Below, one piece after another: positions 17,971 through 25,979 of a DNA stretch of 44,104 nt. This stretch comes from Pelagibacteraceae bacterium AG-325-F15 (GTDB lineage: Bacteria > Pseudomonadota > Alphaproteobacteria > Pelagibacterales > Pelagibacteraceae): positions 1 to 44,104 of the forward strand of contig QBYI01000002.1 in assembly GCA_003282895.1 (NCBI GenBank), given 5' to 3'. The stretch's first letter is position 1; each line of letters opens with the position of its first letter. The notes beneath the pieces were generated by a model that saw only the letters and a list, made by a program, of their open reading frames with translations, had not been told where the DNA came from and ran no database searches. A program made the translations under genes and the position numbers.

Positions 17971-18726
17971 ATGAATTTTTTTTTTAAAATTTTACAAAAA
18001 TTTTCTAAATTTTTATTATTTTTGATCCCACTAGATTATAAAAAAAATCATAAGTTTTTAAACAGAAATCAAGTAACAAATACTGAAATTATCTTGTCTT
18101 TACTTGCAGATAAAATTAATCCAGAATATATTCTAGATATTGGCTGTGGACATGGTGAATGGTTTTTGAAATGTCTTAACTTTTTTCCAAATTCAAAATA
18201 TTTACTTTTTGATGGTAACAATCATAACGAAAAAAATTTATCTTTTTTAAAAAAAAAATATCATAATATTTCTTATAAAATCTGCCTTCTTTCTGATGCG
18301 ATTAAAGAATTAAAATTTTTCAATATGGGTTACGGGTCATCTGTGTATGAAGAAAAAACAAATTTTTCCAGAAAAGCTGAACTGATCACTTCATCTACAT
18401 TAGAAATTGAATTATCTAAATTAAATTTTAATTCCTCTAACAATATAATTAAACTTGATGTCCAAGGATCTGAAATTGACATATTGAAAGGTATGGGAAA
18501 AAAAATATCTTTCTTTGAAATAATTATTTTAGAAACATCAGTGAAAGAATATAATAAAGGATCTCCATTATTTATTGATGTTATAAATTATATGAATAAA
18601 TTAGATTATACTTTTTATGATATTTATGATCTTAAAAGATTAGGGAATTATAGTTCTTTTCTTGTTCAGTTTGATGCAATTTTTGTTAAAAATAATTCCT
18701 CTTTATTAAAATCTGAACTTATTTAA
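17971..18726 (+). CDS. FkbM-family methyltransferase
   Basis: A 251-residue SAM-dependent methyltransferase. A hydrophobic N-terminal stretch (about 1-22) may associate with the membrane. The SAM-binding motif I is YILDIGCGHGEWFLKC near residue 53. The FkbM signature block IIKLDVQGSEIDILKGM lies near residue 164, followed by IILETSVKEYNKG. FkbM-type enzymes O-methylate sugars or polyketides; here, at the end of the glycosyltransferase-gmd run, sugar O-methylation is the likely role. Its 3' end overlaps the convergent integrase by 21 bases. The gap to gmd is 9 bases. Confidence 0.85.
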   Translation: MNFFFKILQKFSKFLLFLIPLDYKKNHKFLNRNQVTNTEIILSLLADKINPEYILDIGCGHGEWFLKCLNFFPNSKYLLFDGNNHNEKNLSFLKKKYHNISYKICLLSDAIKELKFFNMGYGSSVYEEKTNFSRKAELITSSTLEIELSKLNFNSSNNIIKLDVQGSEIDILKGMGKKISFFEIIILETSVKEYNKGSPLFIDVINYMNKLDYTFYDIYDLKRLGNYSSFLVQFDAIFVKNNSSLLKSELI

Positions 18727-19662
18727 GGCGTTATTTTTAAATAAATTAGCATCTTTAATATATCTTCTAACCATTTCTGTAGACTTATGGCCTGTCATTG
18801 CCATTATACTTCTTTCCTCAGCTCCTGATTCAGCTGCAGATGTTGCAAAGCCTGATCTTAAGCTATGTCCGGAATAATTTTTACTTTCTATACCTGCTAA
18901 TTTTAAATATGATTTTATAAGTAATGCAACTGTTTGATCGGTTAATCTTTTTTCTGATAATTTTGGTCCTTTGGTAAACCTTTTAAATAGTGCTCCAGAA
19001 TTTATTTTTGAGATTTCAATCCATTTACGGATGGAAACAACCGGGCAATACTGTGAATTGACAAAGTAGGGAAGTCCTTTTATAGAGCCTTCTCCAAATT
19101 GGTCTGTTTTAGACCTCTTAAGATTGATTTTAACACCTTCTTCTACAAAATCTAAATCTTCATAGTCTAATGAAACTATCTCATTTCTTCTAAACCCTCC
19201 TGAAAAACCAATTAAGATAATTGATCTATCTCTAAATTTTTTGATCTCATCAATTTTTTGTTCATCAATTATATTAATAATTGATTTTAAACTATTGATT
19301 AATAATGGTTTTTTTCCTTTTTGAATGCTTCCTTTTCTTCTTTTAATACCCATTATATTTTCAATTATTGATGGGTGTTTTGTATCTAAGTAATGACCTT
19401 TAAGCTTATGTATAACTCCTATTGATACCAATCTTCGCTTTAAAGTGCTCATTTTAATCTCTTTAGTAGATAAATAAGTTAAGTATAGTGAAACTATTTT
19501 TGGTTCTGAGGGAAGAGATTTAAATCCATTTTGCGCACAGAATAGTCCAAAATCTCTAAAATCTGATTTATAAGCTCGTATAGTATTGTTTGCCTTAGAG
19601 CTTTGAAGATTTAATAATGTTTCTTCTTTTAACGCCTTTATACCTGTTATTACTTCATTCAT
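18706..19662 (-). CDS. Tyrosine recombinase (phage-type integrase)
   Basis: A 318-residue site-specific recombinase. The N-terminal SAM-like core-binding domain is about residues 14-105. The catalytic set is complete: R158 (SGGFRRNEI), K185 (KRSKTDQFG), H266 and R269 (GHSLRSGFATSAA), H292 (MTGHKS) and nucleophile Y301 (VRRYIKDA). It is therefore probably active. It lies opposite to the glycan genes and has its own promoter and palindromic motifs just upstream. No excisionase, phage structural gene or obvious attachment-site duplication is visible. It could be the remnant driver of the surface-gene island or an independent insertion. Confidence 0.93.
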   Translation of the reverse strand: MNEVITGIKALKEETLLNLQSSKANNTIRAYKSDFRDFGLFCAQNGFKSLPSEPKIVSLYLTYLSTKEIKMSTLKRRLVSIGVIHKLKGHYLDTKHPSIIENIMGIKRRKGSIQKGKKPLLINSLKSIINIIDEQKIDEIKKFRDRSIILIGFSGGFRRNEIVSLDYEDLDFVEEGVKINLKRSKTDQFGEGSIKGLPYFVNSQYCPVVSIRKWIEISKINSGALFKRFTKGPKLSEKRLTDQTVALLIKSYLKLAGIESKNYSGHSLRSGFATSAAESGAEERSIMAMTGHKSTEMVRRYIKDANLFKNNALNKFRF

Positions 19663-19735
19663 ATTTATTACTATTGATAATCATTAATTATCGTTAGTAA
19701 TATATTAAGTGATTTTTAATGTCAATAGTATAAAT
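19663..19735. repeat. Three inverted/direct copies of a 15-bp motif at the integrase start
   Basis: Copy 1 is ATTACTATTGATAAT at 19667-19681 on +. Copy 2 is ATTACTAACGATAAT on the - strand at 19687-19701 (13 of 15 identical, inverted, spacer CATTA). Copy 3 is the - strand of 19718-19732, sharing ACTATTGA with copy 1. Copies 1 and 3 extend into a longer imperfect inverted repeat beginning ATTTAT. They cover the integrase promoter and 5' leader, so they are candidate autoregulatory operators or recombinase core sites. Confidence 0.5.
19697..19725 (-). promoter_or_regulatory. Predicted integrase promoter
   Basis: On the - strand a consensus -35 box TTGACA (19725-19720) is followed after 17 bases by TATTAC (19702-19697); TATATT with 15-base spacing is an alternative. 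The box lies about 35-60 bases upstream of the integrase ATG and inside the repeated motifs, so motif binding could block transcription. Confidence 0.45.
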
Positions 19736-19744
19736 ATAAAAATT

Positions 19745-19921
19745 ATGGCAGGTTTAGATGGTAATATTGAACCTATATATTTTTTAATTACATCGATAGC
19801 ATTTATATTTTTGAGCATCATTCAATATAAAAAGTCAGGTAAATCAAAAGAAACAATTTACTTATCAATTTTATCAATATTTTTTTTATTTAGTTATTTT
19901 GCAATAATTTCAACTGGTTAG
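19745..19921 (+). CDS. Small two-span membrane protein, unknown function
   Basis: A 58-residue product from ATG 19745. It has two hydrophobic segments (about residues 10-26 and 36-56) joined by a short basic loop (QYKKSGKSKET), giving a hairpin topology. No family is recognised. An upstream in-frame ATG at 19709 would add 12 residues but would place the start inside the integrase promoter region, so 19745 is preferred. It points away from the integrase and ends 18 bases before the acetyltransferase, so it may share that transcript. Confidence 0.5.
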   Translation: MAGLDGNIEPIYFLITSIAFIFLSIIQYKKSGKSKETIYLSILSIFFLFSYFAIISTG

Positions 19922-19939
19922 ATTAATTATTTAATATTT

Positions 19940-20377
19940 ATGATTCGATTTTTAGATCAAAAAGATAAGGAAAATTGGTCTAAATTATACAATGGTTATG
20001 CTGAATTTTACAAAGTTCCGATGAATAAAGAGATTTTAGAGACTTTATGGGGATGGATACACGATGATAGTCATATTATTAATGGTATTTGCTATGAATT
20101 AGAAGATAGAATTGTTGGAATAGCACATTACAGAACAATGCCTCGTCCAATTAAGGGCAAATATATAGGTTTTTTAGATGATTTATTTGTAGAACCACAT
20201 TTTAGAGGTCAAAAAATAGCTCAAAAACTAATTAATCATTTAAAATCGTTATCTAAAGATAATAATTGGGATGGAATTCGTTGGATCACTCACTTTTCAA
20301 ATGGAAATGCTAAGAAATTATATGATAAAATAGCCAATAATACAGGATTTGAACTATATGAACTTAAAAGGGACTAA
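19940..20377 (+). CDS. GNAT-family N-acetyltransferase
   Basis: A 145-residue acetyltransferase that uses acetyl-CoA. The GNAT core is seen as RIVGIAHYRTM (beta 3), GFLDDLFVEPHFRGQKIAQKLINHL (beta 4 and the pyrophosphate-binding R/Q-G-x-G/A loop, here RGQKIA), and IRWITHFSNGNAKKLYDKI near the end. The substrate cannot be predicted; the single-domain, compact form resembles small amine or ribosomal-protein acetyltransferases. Its end overlaps the MGMT-type gene by 20-29 bases depending on the start. Confidence 0.85.
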   Translation: MIRFLDQKDKENWSKLYNGYAEFYKVPMNKEILETLWGWIHDDSHIINGICYELEDRIVGIAHYRTMPRPIKGKYIGFLDDLFVEPHFRGQKIAQKLINHLKSLSKDNNWDGIRWITHFSNGNAKKLYDKIANNTGFELYELKRD

Positions 20378-20636
20378 ATTTCAATTAAAAGTTTGGAATT
20401 ATTTAAAGAAAATACCGAAAGGTAAAGTTAAAACATACCTTGATGTTGCTAAAGCTATTAGACAACCTAGAGCCTTCAGAGCTGTTGCTAATGCTGTTGG
20501 AAAAAACCCCTATCCCCCTAAAATACCCTGTCATAGAGTAATTAGATCAGATGGTACCCTTGGTGGATACTCAGGAAAAGGTGGAATATCAAAAAAAAGG
20601 CAGCTTTTAAAGTCTGAAAAAGTGTTTATTAAATAG
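20358..20636 (+). CDS. MGMT-type DNA alkyltransferase, C-terminal domain only
   Basis: A 92-residue protein (from ATG 20358; an ATG at 20349 is also possible) matching the DNA-binding/active-site domain of O6-alkylguanine-DNA alkyltransferases. GTKFQLKVWNYLKKIPKGKV starts the domain, then RAFRAVANAV supplies the Arg finger, VGKNP the Asn hinge, and IPCHRVIRSDG the acceptor Cys (residue 58). The Cys is present, so it is not an alkyltransferase-like (ATL) protein with Trp. The N-terminal Ada/Ogt domain is missing; similar short proteins exist. It overlaps the GNAT gene. Confidence 0.85.
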   Translation: MNLKGTKFQLKVWNYLKKIPKGKVKTYLDVAKAIRQPRAFRAVANAVGKNPYPPKIPCHRVIRSDGTLGGYSGKGGISKKRQLLKSEKVFIK

Positions 20637-20685
20637 CATTTTATACCACTAAAGTTATCTAAAACCTTTATAAATAAACACTTTT
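20618..20685. repeat. 13-bp perfect inverted repeat at the MGMT stop
   Basis: AAAAGTGTTTATT at 20618-20630 and its exact complement AATAAACACTTTT at 20673-20685 flank 42 bases that include the MGMT stop codon. A further direct copy of TAAACACTTTTA lies at 20947-20958. It could form a long-range hairpin at the mRNA 3' end, but its A+T content makes chance possible. Confidence 0.4.
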
Positions 20686-21193
20686 AGCCGTTTTCATTAA
20701 TTTTTGCTATAAATAGTATCATGCACCCTTCAGTTGCACTAGATAACGATCTTTGCTTAAAATAAGGTACTCTATGGTCGTTTAAACTGTATATTCTCAG
20801 ACTGCATTGCTCTAGTTATAAACAATACTAATTGTTTTTACAGCTCAAAAAATTCCCTATTTTTCATTAACTTCAGTCTATATTTTAATACGCGACATAT
20901 ATAAAATTTAGAATTTTATTTATGGAGGTTAAAAACATATTGATATTAAACACTTTTAAGCAATCAAATATTTTTTTAATAATTTTTCCTAAAATGAATT
21001 TAATTTTTCTTAATTACTAAATTTATTCATATTTAATTCAGCCGCTTATTTTGTTTTTAATTGACATAGTAAGTTTTTATTTACTTTTTCAATACTTTTT
21101 GAATATAATTAGATAATTAAAAAATTTAATGAAAACAATATTTTATATATCATTGCTAATGTATTACATTATATATTAGTAAACAATTAATTA
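20637..21193. other. 557-base spacer without a convincing gene
   Basis: The longest gene-free stretch in the window. It holds the second arm of the 13-bp inverted repeat, a direct copy of that arm at 20947-20958, and a small hairpin AACAAT-ACTA-ATTGTT at 20821-20836 followed by Ts. The first half (about 20700-20830) is less A+T-biased and could be decayed coding sequence or an RNA gene, but I recognise neither. A GGAGG at 20924 overlaps an ATG and opens only about 31 codons. No tRNA 3' fragment is seen. Confidence 0.6.
20821..20839 (+). terminator. Possible weak terminator hairpin
   Basis: AACAAT (20821-20826), loop ACTA and ATTGTT (20831-20836) form a 6-bp stem followed by TTTA. The stem is A+T-rich, so strength is doubtful; it is about 185 bases past the MGMT stop. 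Confidence 0.2.
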
Positions 21194-22048
21194 CTATAAA
21201 ATAATTTTATTTTTAAGATATTCTCTTCTAGAAATATATAAGCCACTTAGGATTATTATGAATAAGCCAAGATAAGTCCAGTTATCTGGAAGTTCACTGA
21301 AGAAATAATAGCTTATAAGCACATTTGGTATTATCTCAGTGTAGCCCAAAGGAGCTAATTTAGAAGCATCAGCATATTTGAGAGATAATATTAAGAATAA
21401 ATGTCCTATACACGCGAAAACGCCTATACCAGCCATTAAAGACCATTGATTAAGTGATGGTTTTATCCAATAAAAAGGAATAATTATAGAAATAAGTGTG
21501 ACCCCTACCATTCCAGTCATTAAAAGCGTGAGTAGTGGATTATCTGAAGTGCTTAATTTTCGAGTTATTATTAAATAAAAGCCATAAAGAATACCTGTTC
21601 CTAAAGCTGCCAAACTAGCAAAATTTAACTCAACAAAACCAGGTCTAATTACTACTAATGAACCAATAAAACCAACAACAACAGCCGTCCATCTTCTAAA
21701 ACCAACTTTTTCTCCAAGCATAACAGGTGAAAATGCAGTTACAATTAAAGGTGCCACAAAAGCTAAAGTTAATGCTTTTGCTAAAGAGATTATAGATATT
21801 GCATAAAAAAAACAAATATTAGCTGATAGCAATATTAGACCCCTTAATATTTGCAATTTAGGTTTTTTGGACCATACCAGTTGTTTTTTAAAAAAAAATA
21901 TCATTATTGGAAGTGTAAAAACAACCGTAAAAAAATATCTTGCCCAAGTTATTTGTAAAATTGGAAGATCATCACTCAAAAATTTAGCAAAACCATCCAT
22001 GACAGGTAAAAACATCCATCCAAGTAAACTAAAAATTATGGCTTTCAT
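21194..22048 (-). CDS. EamA/DMT-family transporter
   Basis: A 284-residue inner-membrane carrier with about ten hydrophobic helices arranged as two EamA repeats (about 1-135 and 140-275). The N terminus (LLGWMFLPVMDGFAKFLSDD, LPILQITWARYFF) and AKALTLAFVAPLIVTAFSPV, LGEKVGFRRWTAVVVGFIGS are typical. Family members export or import amino acids, nucleotides or sugars; no substrate can be assigned. It is the last gene of the rplM-to-EamA minus-strand series, 17 bases after the AEC carrier. Confidence 0.88.
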   Translation of the reverse strand: MKAIIFSLLGWMFLPVMDGFAKFLSDDLPILQITWARYFFTVVFTLPIMIFFFKKQLVWSKKPKLQILRGLILLSANICFFYAISIISLAKALTLAFVAPLIVTAFSPVMLGEKVGFRRWTAVVVGFIGSLVVIRPGFVELNFASLAALGTGILYGFYLIITRKLSTSDNPLLTLLMTGMVGVTLISIIIPFYWIKPSLNQWSLMAGIGVFACIGHLFLILSLKYADASKLAPLGYTEIIPNVLISYYFFSELPDNWTYLGLFIIILSGLYISRREYLKNKIIL

Positions 22049-22065
22049 GAGCCAATTGATACAGT

Positions 22066-22968
22066 TTAATTGAAGTACTTTAAAGAAAAGAATACTACAA
22101 TGGGTATTGTAATAAATGACATTAGTGTTGAAACTACAATTGTGCTAGCAACGTTATCAACAATTTTTTTTGGTGAGTAAACTGATGCTATAAGATAATT
22201 TAATACCGCTGATGGCATTGAGCATTGAATTAGAAGAACACCAGCTGCAAATCCTGTTAAATTAAAATATTTTATTAATAAAAAGCCAACTACTGGACCA
22301 AAAATTACCCTACCAATTGATGAGATTAAAGCTTTTTTAAAAGAAAAAACTTTAAATCGAGTAAGTGCAATTCCCAATGACATTAATATTAAAAATATAG
22401 TTGCATACATTAATAAAAAAGTTGTGTTTTCAATAAAAACTGGAGTTTTAATTTCAAAATAAAGTAAAGGTACTGAAATAATGATTGCGTAGAAAGGAGG
22501 ACTTTTAACAATTACATCAAAATTAAATTTTCTAGCTGCAAGAAATATACCTAATGTGAAATGACTCAATATTATCAAGGCTGAGATTGCAGCTGCAACA
22601 CCTAAACCTTGAGATCCATAAGCAAACAAGCATATAGGTAAACCCATATTGCCAGTGTTTGGCATTATAAATGGAGGCAATTCACGAATAATATCTTTAG
22701 TATTAAGTAAAAATAAAAAAATTATGCCGATTAAAGAAAAAATTAAAATTGCAATCAAGTAATACCAAAAATAATTTTTGAAAATTTCAAATGACGTTCC
22801 TGTAGCTGTTAATGCATAAATAATCATTGCAGGTGTACCTACATTTGCAGCAAAATTTGTTATGAATGTTGTATCTATCTTTGGATTTTTTTTTCCAAGA
22901 TAGTAACCAATTCCAACAACAAAAAAAACAGGAAATAAAACTTCAAAAAGTTTAATATATAAATCCAT
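22066..22968 (-). CDS. AEC-family (auxin efflux carrier type) transporter
   Basis: A 300-residue permease with about ten membrane segments in two five-helix halves. The start (LFEVLFPVFFVVGIGYYLGKK) and the crossover regions TPAMIIYALTATG, MPNTGNMGLPICLFAYGSQGL (about 100-120) and IQCSMPSAVLNYLIASVY (about 245-262) match the AEC/MdcF/YfdV group. Known members move malonate, malate or other organic acids; the substrate here is unknown. It lies 2 bases after hom, so it is probably co-transcribed and might export a hom-pathway acid, though this is only inference. Confidence 0.85.
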   Translation of the reverse strand: MDLYIKLFEVLFPVFFVVGIGYYLGKKNPKIDTTFITNFAANVGTPAMIIYALTATGTSFEIFKNYFWYYLIAILIFSLIGIIFLFLLNTKDIIRELPPFIMPNTGNMGLPICLFAYGSQGLGVAAAISALIILSHFTLGIFLAARKFNFDVIVKSPPFYAIIISVPLLYFEIKTPVFIENTTFLLMYATIFLILMSLGIALTRFKVFSFKKALISSIGRVIFGPVVGFLLIKYFNLTGFAAGVLLIQCSMPSAVLNYLIASVYSPKKIVDNVASTIVVSTLMSFITIPIVVFFSLKYFN

Positions 22969-22970
22969 TA

Positions 22971-24263
22971 TTAATCTAGTAGTCTAATCAATATTGGATT
23001 TTTAAGTATATTCTTATTATTTTTAAAAATAGATAAGCAATTACTACAGTTTAGTTCTGAAGTTTTGTGTGAAATTATGACTATAGTAGCTTTATCATTT
23101 TTTTTATCTGGAGTTTGAATAATTCTTTTTATTGAAATTTTATACTTAGCTAAACGATTAGTAATTTGAGATAATACACCTGGTTTATCCTTAACTTCAA
23201 ATCTCAAATATAAAGAATTAACATAATTAGTTGAATTATATGGTTTTAGATTTTTAAGCTTTGAAGCACTGACACCAAATGGTCTTTTAATATTACCTCT
23301 TAATATAGATAAAAGATCAGACAATAGCGCAGAAGATGTAGGACCAGGACCAGCACCCTCACCTTGTAAAATACTTTCACCAACTGGTTTTCCTTCAATT
23401 ATAACCGCATTCATTACACCATTAACATTTCCTATATAAGATTTTTTACTGACAAGACATGGATGAACTGCCTCAAAAAGATGATTATTTTTTAACTCGG
23501 AAATGCCTAATAATTTAATTCTCAAATCTAATTGGTTTGCTATTTTAATATCTTTTAATTCAATTTTTTCTATTCCCTCCATTAGACATTTGTATGACGA
23601 GATTTTACTATGAAATGCCAAAGCAGATAAAATTCTAACTTTTGCAAAAGCATCAAATCCATTTAAATCTAATTTAGGATTACCAGGTTCTGCATAACCA
23701 AGTTTCTGTGCTTTTTTAAGAACGTCTGAAAAATTGAGATTTGAATTTTCCATTTCAGAAAGAATATAATTAGATGTACCGTTTAAAATTCCATATACTT
23801 TTGAAATTTTATTTGTCGCTAGTCCCTCTTTGATGGATCTCAATACAGGAATTCCACCTGCTACAGATGCCTCAAATTCAAGATTAACATTATTTTTTTC
23901 AGCAAGTTTCGCTAAGTTATTTCCATGTTTAGATATTAAAGCTTTGTTTGGTGTAATTACATGTGTTTTGTTTTTCAAAGCTTTTTCAACAATTTTTTTT
24001 GAAACACCATCAGATTGTCCAATTGCTTCAAACAATATGTCTACTTTTTTATTATTAAAAATTTCTAAAGGATTTTTAAAAAAAATTTTTTTATCAAATT
24101 TAAATTGTCTTTTTTTATTAATATTTTTTGCAGAAATAGCTACGACATTGATTTTTTTACCAGTTTTAATTTCAATATCTTTTTTTTTTAAATTTAATTC
24201 ATTTAAAAGATAAATTCCAACTTGACCCAAACCTACTACAGCAATATTAATTTTATTTTTCAT
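22971..24263 (-). CDS. hom: Homoserine dehydrogenase
   Basis: Reduces aspartate semialdehyde to homoserine, the branch point to threonine and methionine. The NAD(P) motif is VVGLGQVGIYLLNEL at the N terminus. The catalytic domain shows GILNGTSNYILSEM near residue 185 and LDLNGFDAFAKVRIL near 218, including the catalytic Lys. A C-terminal ACT domain (about 350-430, RFEVKDKPGVLSQITNRLA) points to threonine feedback. The length of 430 residues is normal. Homoserine made here also feeds metY, found 2.4 kb away with its own SAM switch. Confidence 0.95.
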   Translation of the reverse strand: MKNKINIAVVGLGQVGIYLLNELNLKKKDIEIKTGKKINVVAISAKNINKKRQFKFDKKIFFKNPLEIFNNKKVDILFEAIGQSDGVSKKIVEKALKNKTHVITPNKALISKHGNNLAKLAEKNNVNLEFEASVAGGIPVLRSIKEGLATNKISKVYGILNGTSNYILSEMENSNLNFSDVLKKAQKLGYAEPGNPKLDLNGFDAFAKVRILSALAFHSKISSYKCLMEGIEKIELKDIKIANQLDLRIKLLGISELKNNHLFEAVHPCLVSKKSYIGNVNGVMNAVIIEGKPVGESILQGEGAGPGPTSSALLSDLLSILRGNIKRPFGVSASKLKNLKPYNSTNYVNSLYLRFEVKDKPGVLSQITNRLAKYKISIKRIIQTPDKKNDKATIVIISHKTSELNCSNCLSIFKNNKNILKNPILIRLLD

Positions 24264-24487
24264 TGGCTTATATCTGGATATTTACTTTTTTTTGTATGGT
24301 CATCTATATAAATCTTATATTCCTCAAGTGTCATAGTTGTTATATCGTCTGCTTTTTTTAATATCTTTGATAATTTTTTTTGGTTTACTTTTCTTTTTTC
24401 TACATCTTCAGTCCAATATTTAGAATCTTTATTCAGTGAACAATTACTTAAAATAAATAACAAGGATAAAACAAAAATAAATTTCAT
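24260..24487 (-). CDS. Small predicted lipoprotein, unknown function
   Basis: A 75-residue protein with a signal sequence ending in the lipobox LSNC (Cys at residue 16). The mature part is charged and probably helical (KYWTEDVEKRKVNQKKLSKILKKADDI), with no membrane segment. I recognise no characterised family. It overlaps argC by one base and hom by four, so it is firmly embedded in the operon and is almost certainly translated. Confidence 0.7.
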   Translation of the reverse strand: MKFIFVLSLLFILSNCSLNKDSKYWTEDVEKRKVNQKKLSKILKKADDITTMTLEEYKIYIDDHTKKSKYPDISQ

Positions 24488-25506
24488 TACAATGCAGTTT
24501 TTAATGGAAAATTAAATTTCATATTTAAATTTTGTATAGCTTGGCCTGCTCCACCCTTAATAAGGTTATCAATAGCTGAAAGTATTATAATTTTGTTTTT
24601 ATGTTTAGTTTTACAAACAGATATATGGCAATTATTTGTATTAATCACATCGTTAGTACTGATTAAAGAATTTTTTTTTAAAATCTTAACGAAATTATCT
24701 TTTTGATAAAATGTTGAGAGTTCTTTAATAATATTTGCCTGTGTTACTCCATTTTCTAAATCTATATAAATAGTACTCAAGATTCCTCTAAACATAGGTG
24801 TTAGATGGGGTGTAAAAGTAAAATTAATTTCTTTTTTAGTATATTTTTTTAACATTTGATCTATTTCAGAATTATGACGATGAAACCCAACACCATAAGC
24901 ACTTAAAGATTCATAAAGATTTTTATCTTTATATTTTTTATGAACTCCTCTACCAGCACCCGAATAACCTGATTTAGAATCCATAATTATATTCTTTGCT
25001 TTTACTAAATTATTTTCAAAAAGAGGTATTAAGGGTAACAATATTGATGTTGGATAACAACCTGGGCATGAAATAATTTGATACTTGCTTAATTCTTTAC
25101 CGTTAATTTCTGGAAGAGAATATATACTTTTCTTTATTAAATTTTTTGCCTTATGTTTCTGCTTATACCATTTCAGATAATCGGATGTTTTTTCTAATCT
25201 AAAATCAGCAGCTAAATCAATTAAAGTAATATTTTTTGTTAAATATTTTGAAATATCTTGAGCTTCACCATTTGGAAGAGCTGTAAAAATAACATCTATA
25301 TCTTTTAAAAGGTTTTTATTAAATTTATTAATTTTAGGTAATGATTTATTTGATAATGATTTATCATAATAAGTAATTTTTTTTCCAACAGAAGTATTTC
25401 CACATAAATATTTAATATTAATATATTTATGTTTAATTAATAATTTTATTAATTGAATACCAATATATCCAGTTGATCCAGCAACTAATGCATTAAGCTT
25501 AGGCAT
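24487..25506 (-). CDS. argC: N-acetyl-gamma-glutamyl-phosphate reductase
   Basis: NADPH-dependent reductase, third step of arginine synthesis. The nucleotide motif is VAGSTGYIGIQLIKLL at the N terminus. The catalytic cysteine is in ISCPGCYPTSILLPL near residue 150, followed by IMDSKSGYSGAGRG near 175 and HRHNSEIDQM near 212. The C-terminal block DNLIKGGAGQAIQNLN is invariant in the family. The length of 339 residues is standard. It starts 33 bases after rpsI; rplM-rpsI-argC is a recurring alphaproteobacterial order. Confidence 0.96.
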   Translation of the reverse strand: MPKLNALVAGSTGYIGIQLIKLLIKHKYINIKYLCGNTSVGKKITYYDKSLSNKSLPKINKFNKNLLKDIDVIFTALPNGEAQDISKYLTKNITLIDLAADFRLEKTSDYLKWYKQKHKAKNLIKKSIYSLPEINGKELSKYQIISCPGCYPTSILLPLIPLFENNLVKAKNIIMDSKSGYSGAGRGVHKKYKDKNLYESLSAYGVGFHRHNSEIDQMLKKYTKKEINFTFTPHLTPMFRGILSTIYIDLENGVTQANIIKELSTFYQKDNFVKILKKNSLISTNDVINTNNCHISVCKTKHKNKIIILSAIDNLIKGGAGQAIQNLNMKFNFPLKTAL

Positions 25507-25539
25507 AATTTATTATAACAGTTAAAAATAAAAAAAAAA

Positions 25540-25977
25540 TTATCTTTTAGAGAACTGGAAACTTCTTCTAGCTTTTCTTCTGCCTGGTTTCTTTCTCTCA
25601 ACAGCCCTAGAATCTCGTGTGGTAAGCTTTTCAGTCTTTAATGTAGTTTTTAAATTCTCATCAAACATTACTAATGCTTTTGAAATTCCATGAACCATGG
25701 CTCCTGCTTGTCCAGTAGGGCCACCACCTCTAACACTACATCTTACATCGTATTCTGTAGATTGGTTTATGATATCAAACGGTCTTGTTATTTGAAGATG
25801 ATGGAATTCACTTGAAAAATATTTATTAAAAGGTTTGCCATTGACATATATCTTTCCTGTACCTTTTTTTAACCAAACTTTAGCTATTGAAGTTTTTCTT
25901 CTTCCAGTGGCGTATTTACTATCCTTAAAGTCTAGTTTTAATTTAGGTGATTTTGATGTTGATTGAGTGTTTTCCAT
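25540..25977 (-). CDS. rpsI: 30S ribosomal protein S9
   Basis: Small-subunit protein whose C-terminal tail reaches the P-site tRNA. YATGRRKTSIAKVWLKKGTG opens the conserved domain (about residue 22). VRGGGPTGQAGAMVHGISKAL and the final RRKARRSFQFSKR with the canonical SKR end are present. The protein is 145 residues with an N-terminal extension of about 20 Ser/Lys-rich residues. Two bases separate it from rplM. Confidence 0.98.
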   Translation of the reverse strand: MENTQSTSKSPKLKLDFKDSKYATGRRKTSIAKVWLKKGTGKIYVNGKPFNKYFSSEFHHLQITRPFDIINQSTEYDVRCSVRGGGPTGQAGAMVHGISKALVMFDENLKTTLKTEKLTTRDSRAVERKKPGRRKARRSFQFSKR

Positions 25978-25979
25978 AA

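Noticed and set aside
20821-20839. Hairpin in the long spacer as a strong terminator
   Set aside because: The stem has only one G-C type pair and a very short T-run; kept only as a low-confidence feature.
20922-21020. Short frame beside a GGAGG in the long spacer
   Set aside because: The ATG overlaps the GGAGG rather than following it, the frame is about 31 codons and the product is low-complexity.
19663-21193. Duplicated tRNA-Glu 3' end as right attachment site
   Set aside because: I looked for the TTCGATTCCCCC/AGGGACC tail and did not find it in the spacer DNA or near the integrase.
23830-24213. 127-codon open frame antisense to hom
   Set aside because: It lies on the complement of the conserved Rossmann domain; hydrophobicity comes from reversed Lys/Ile codons.
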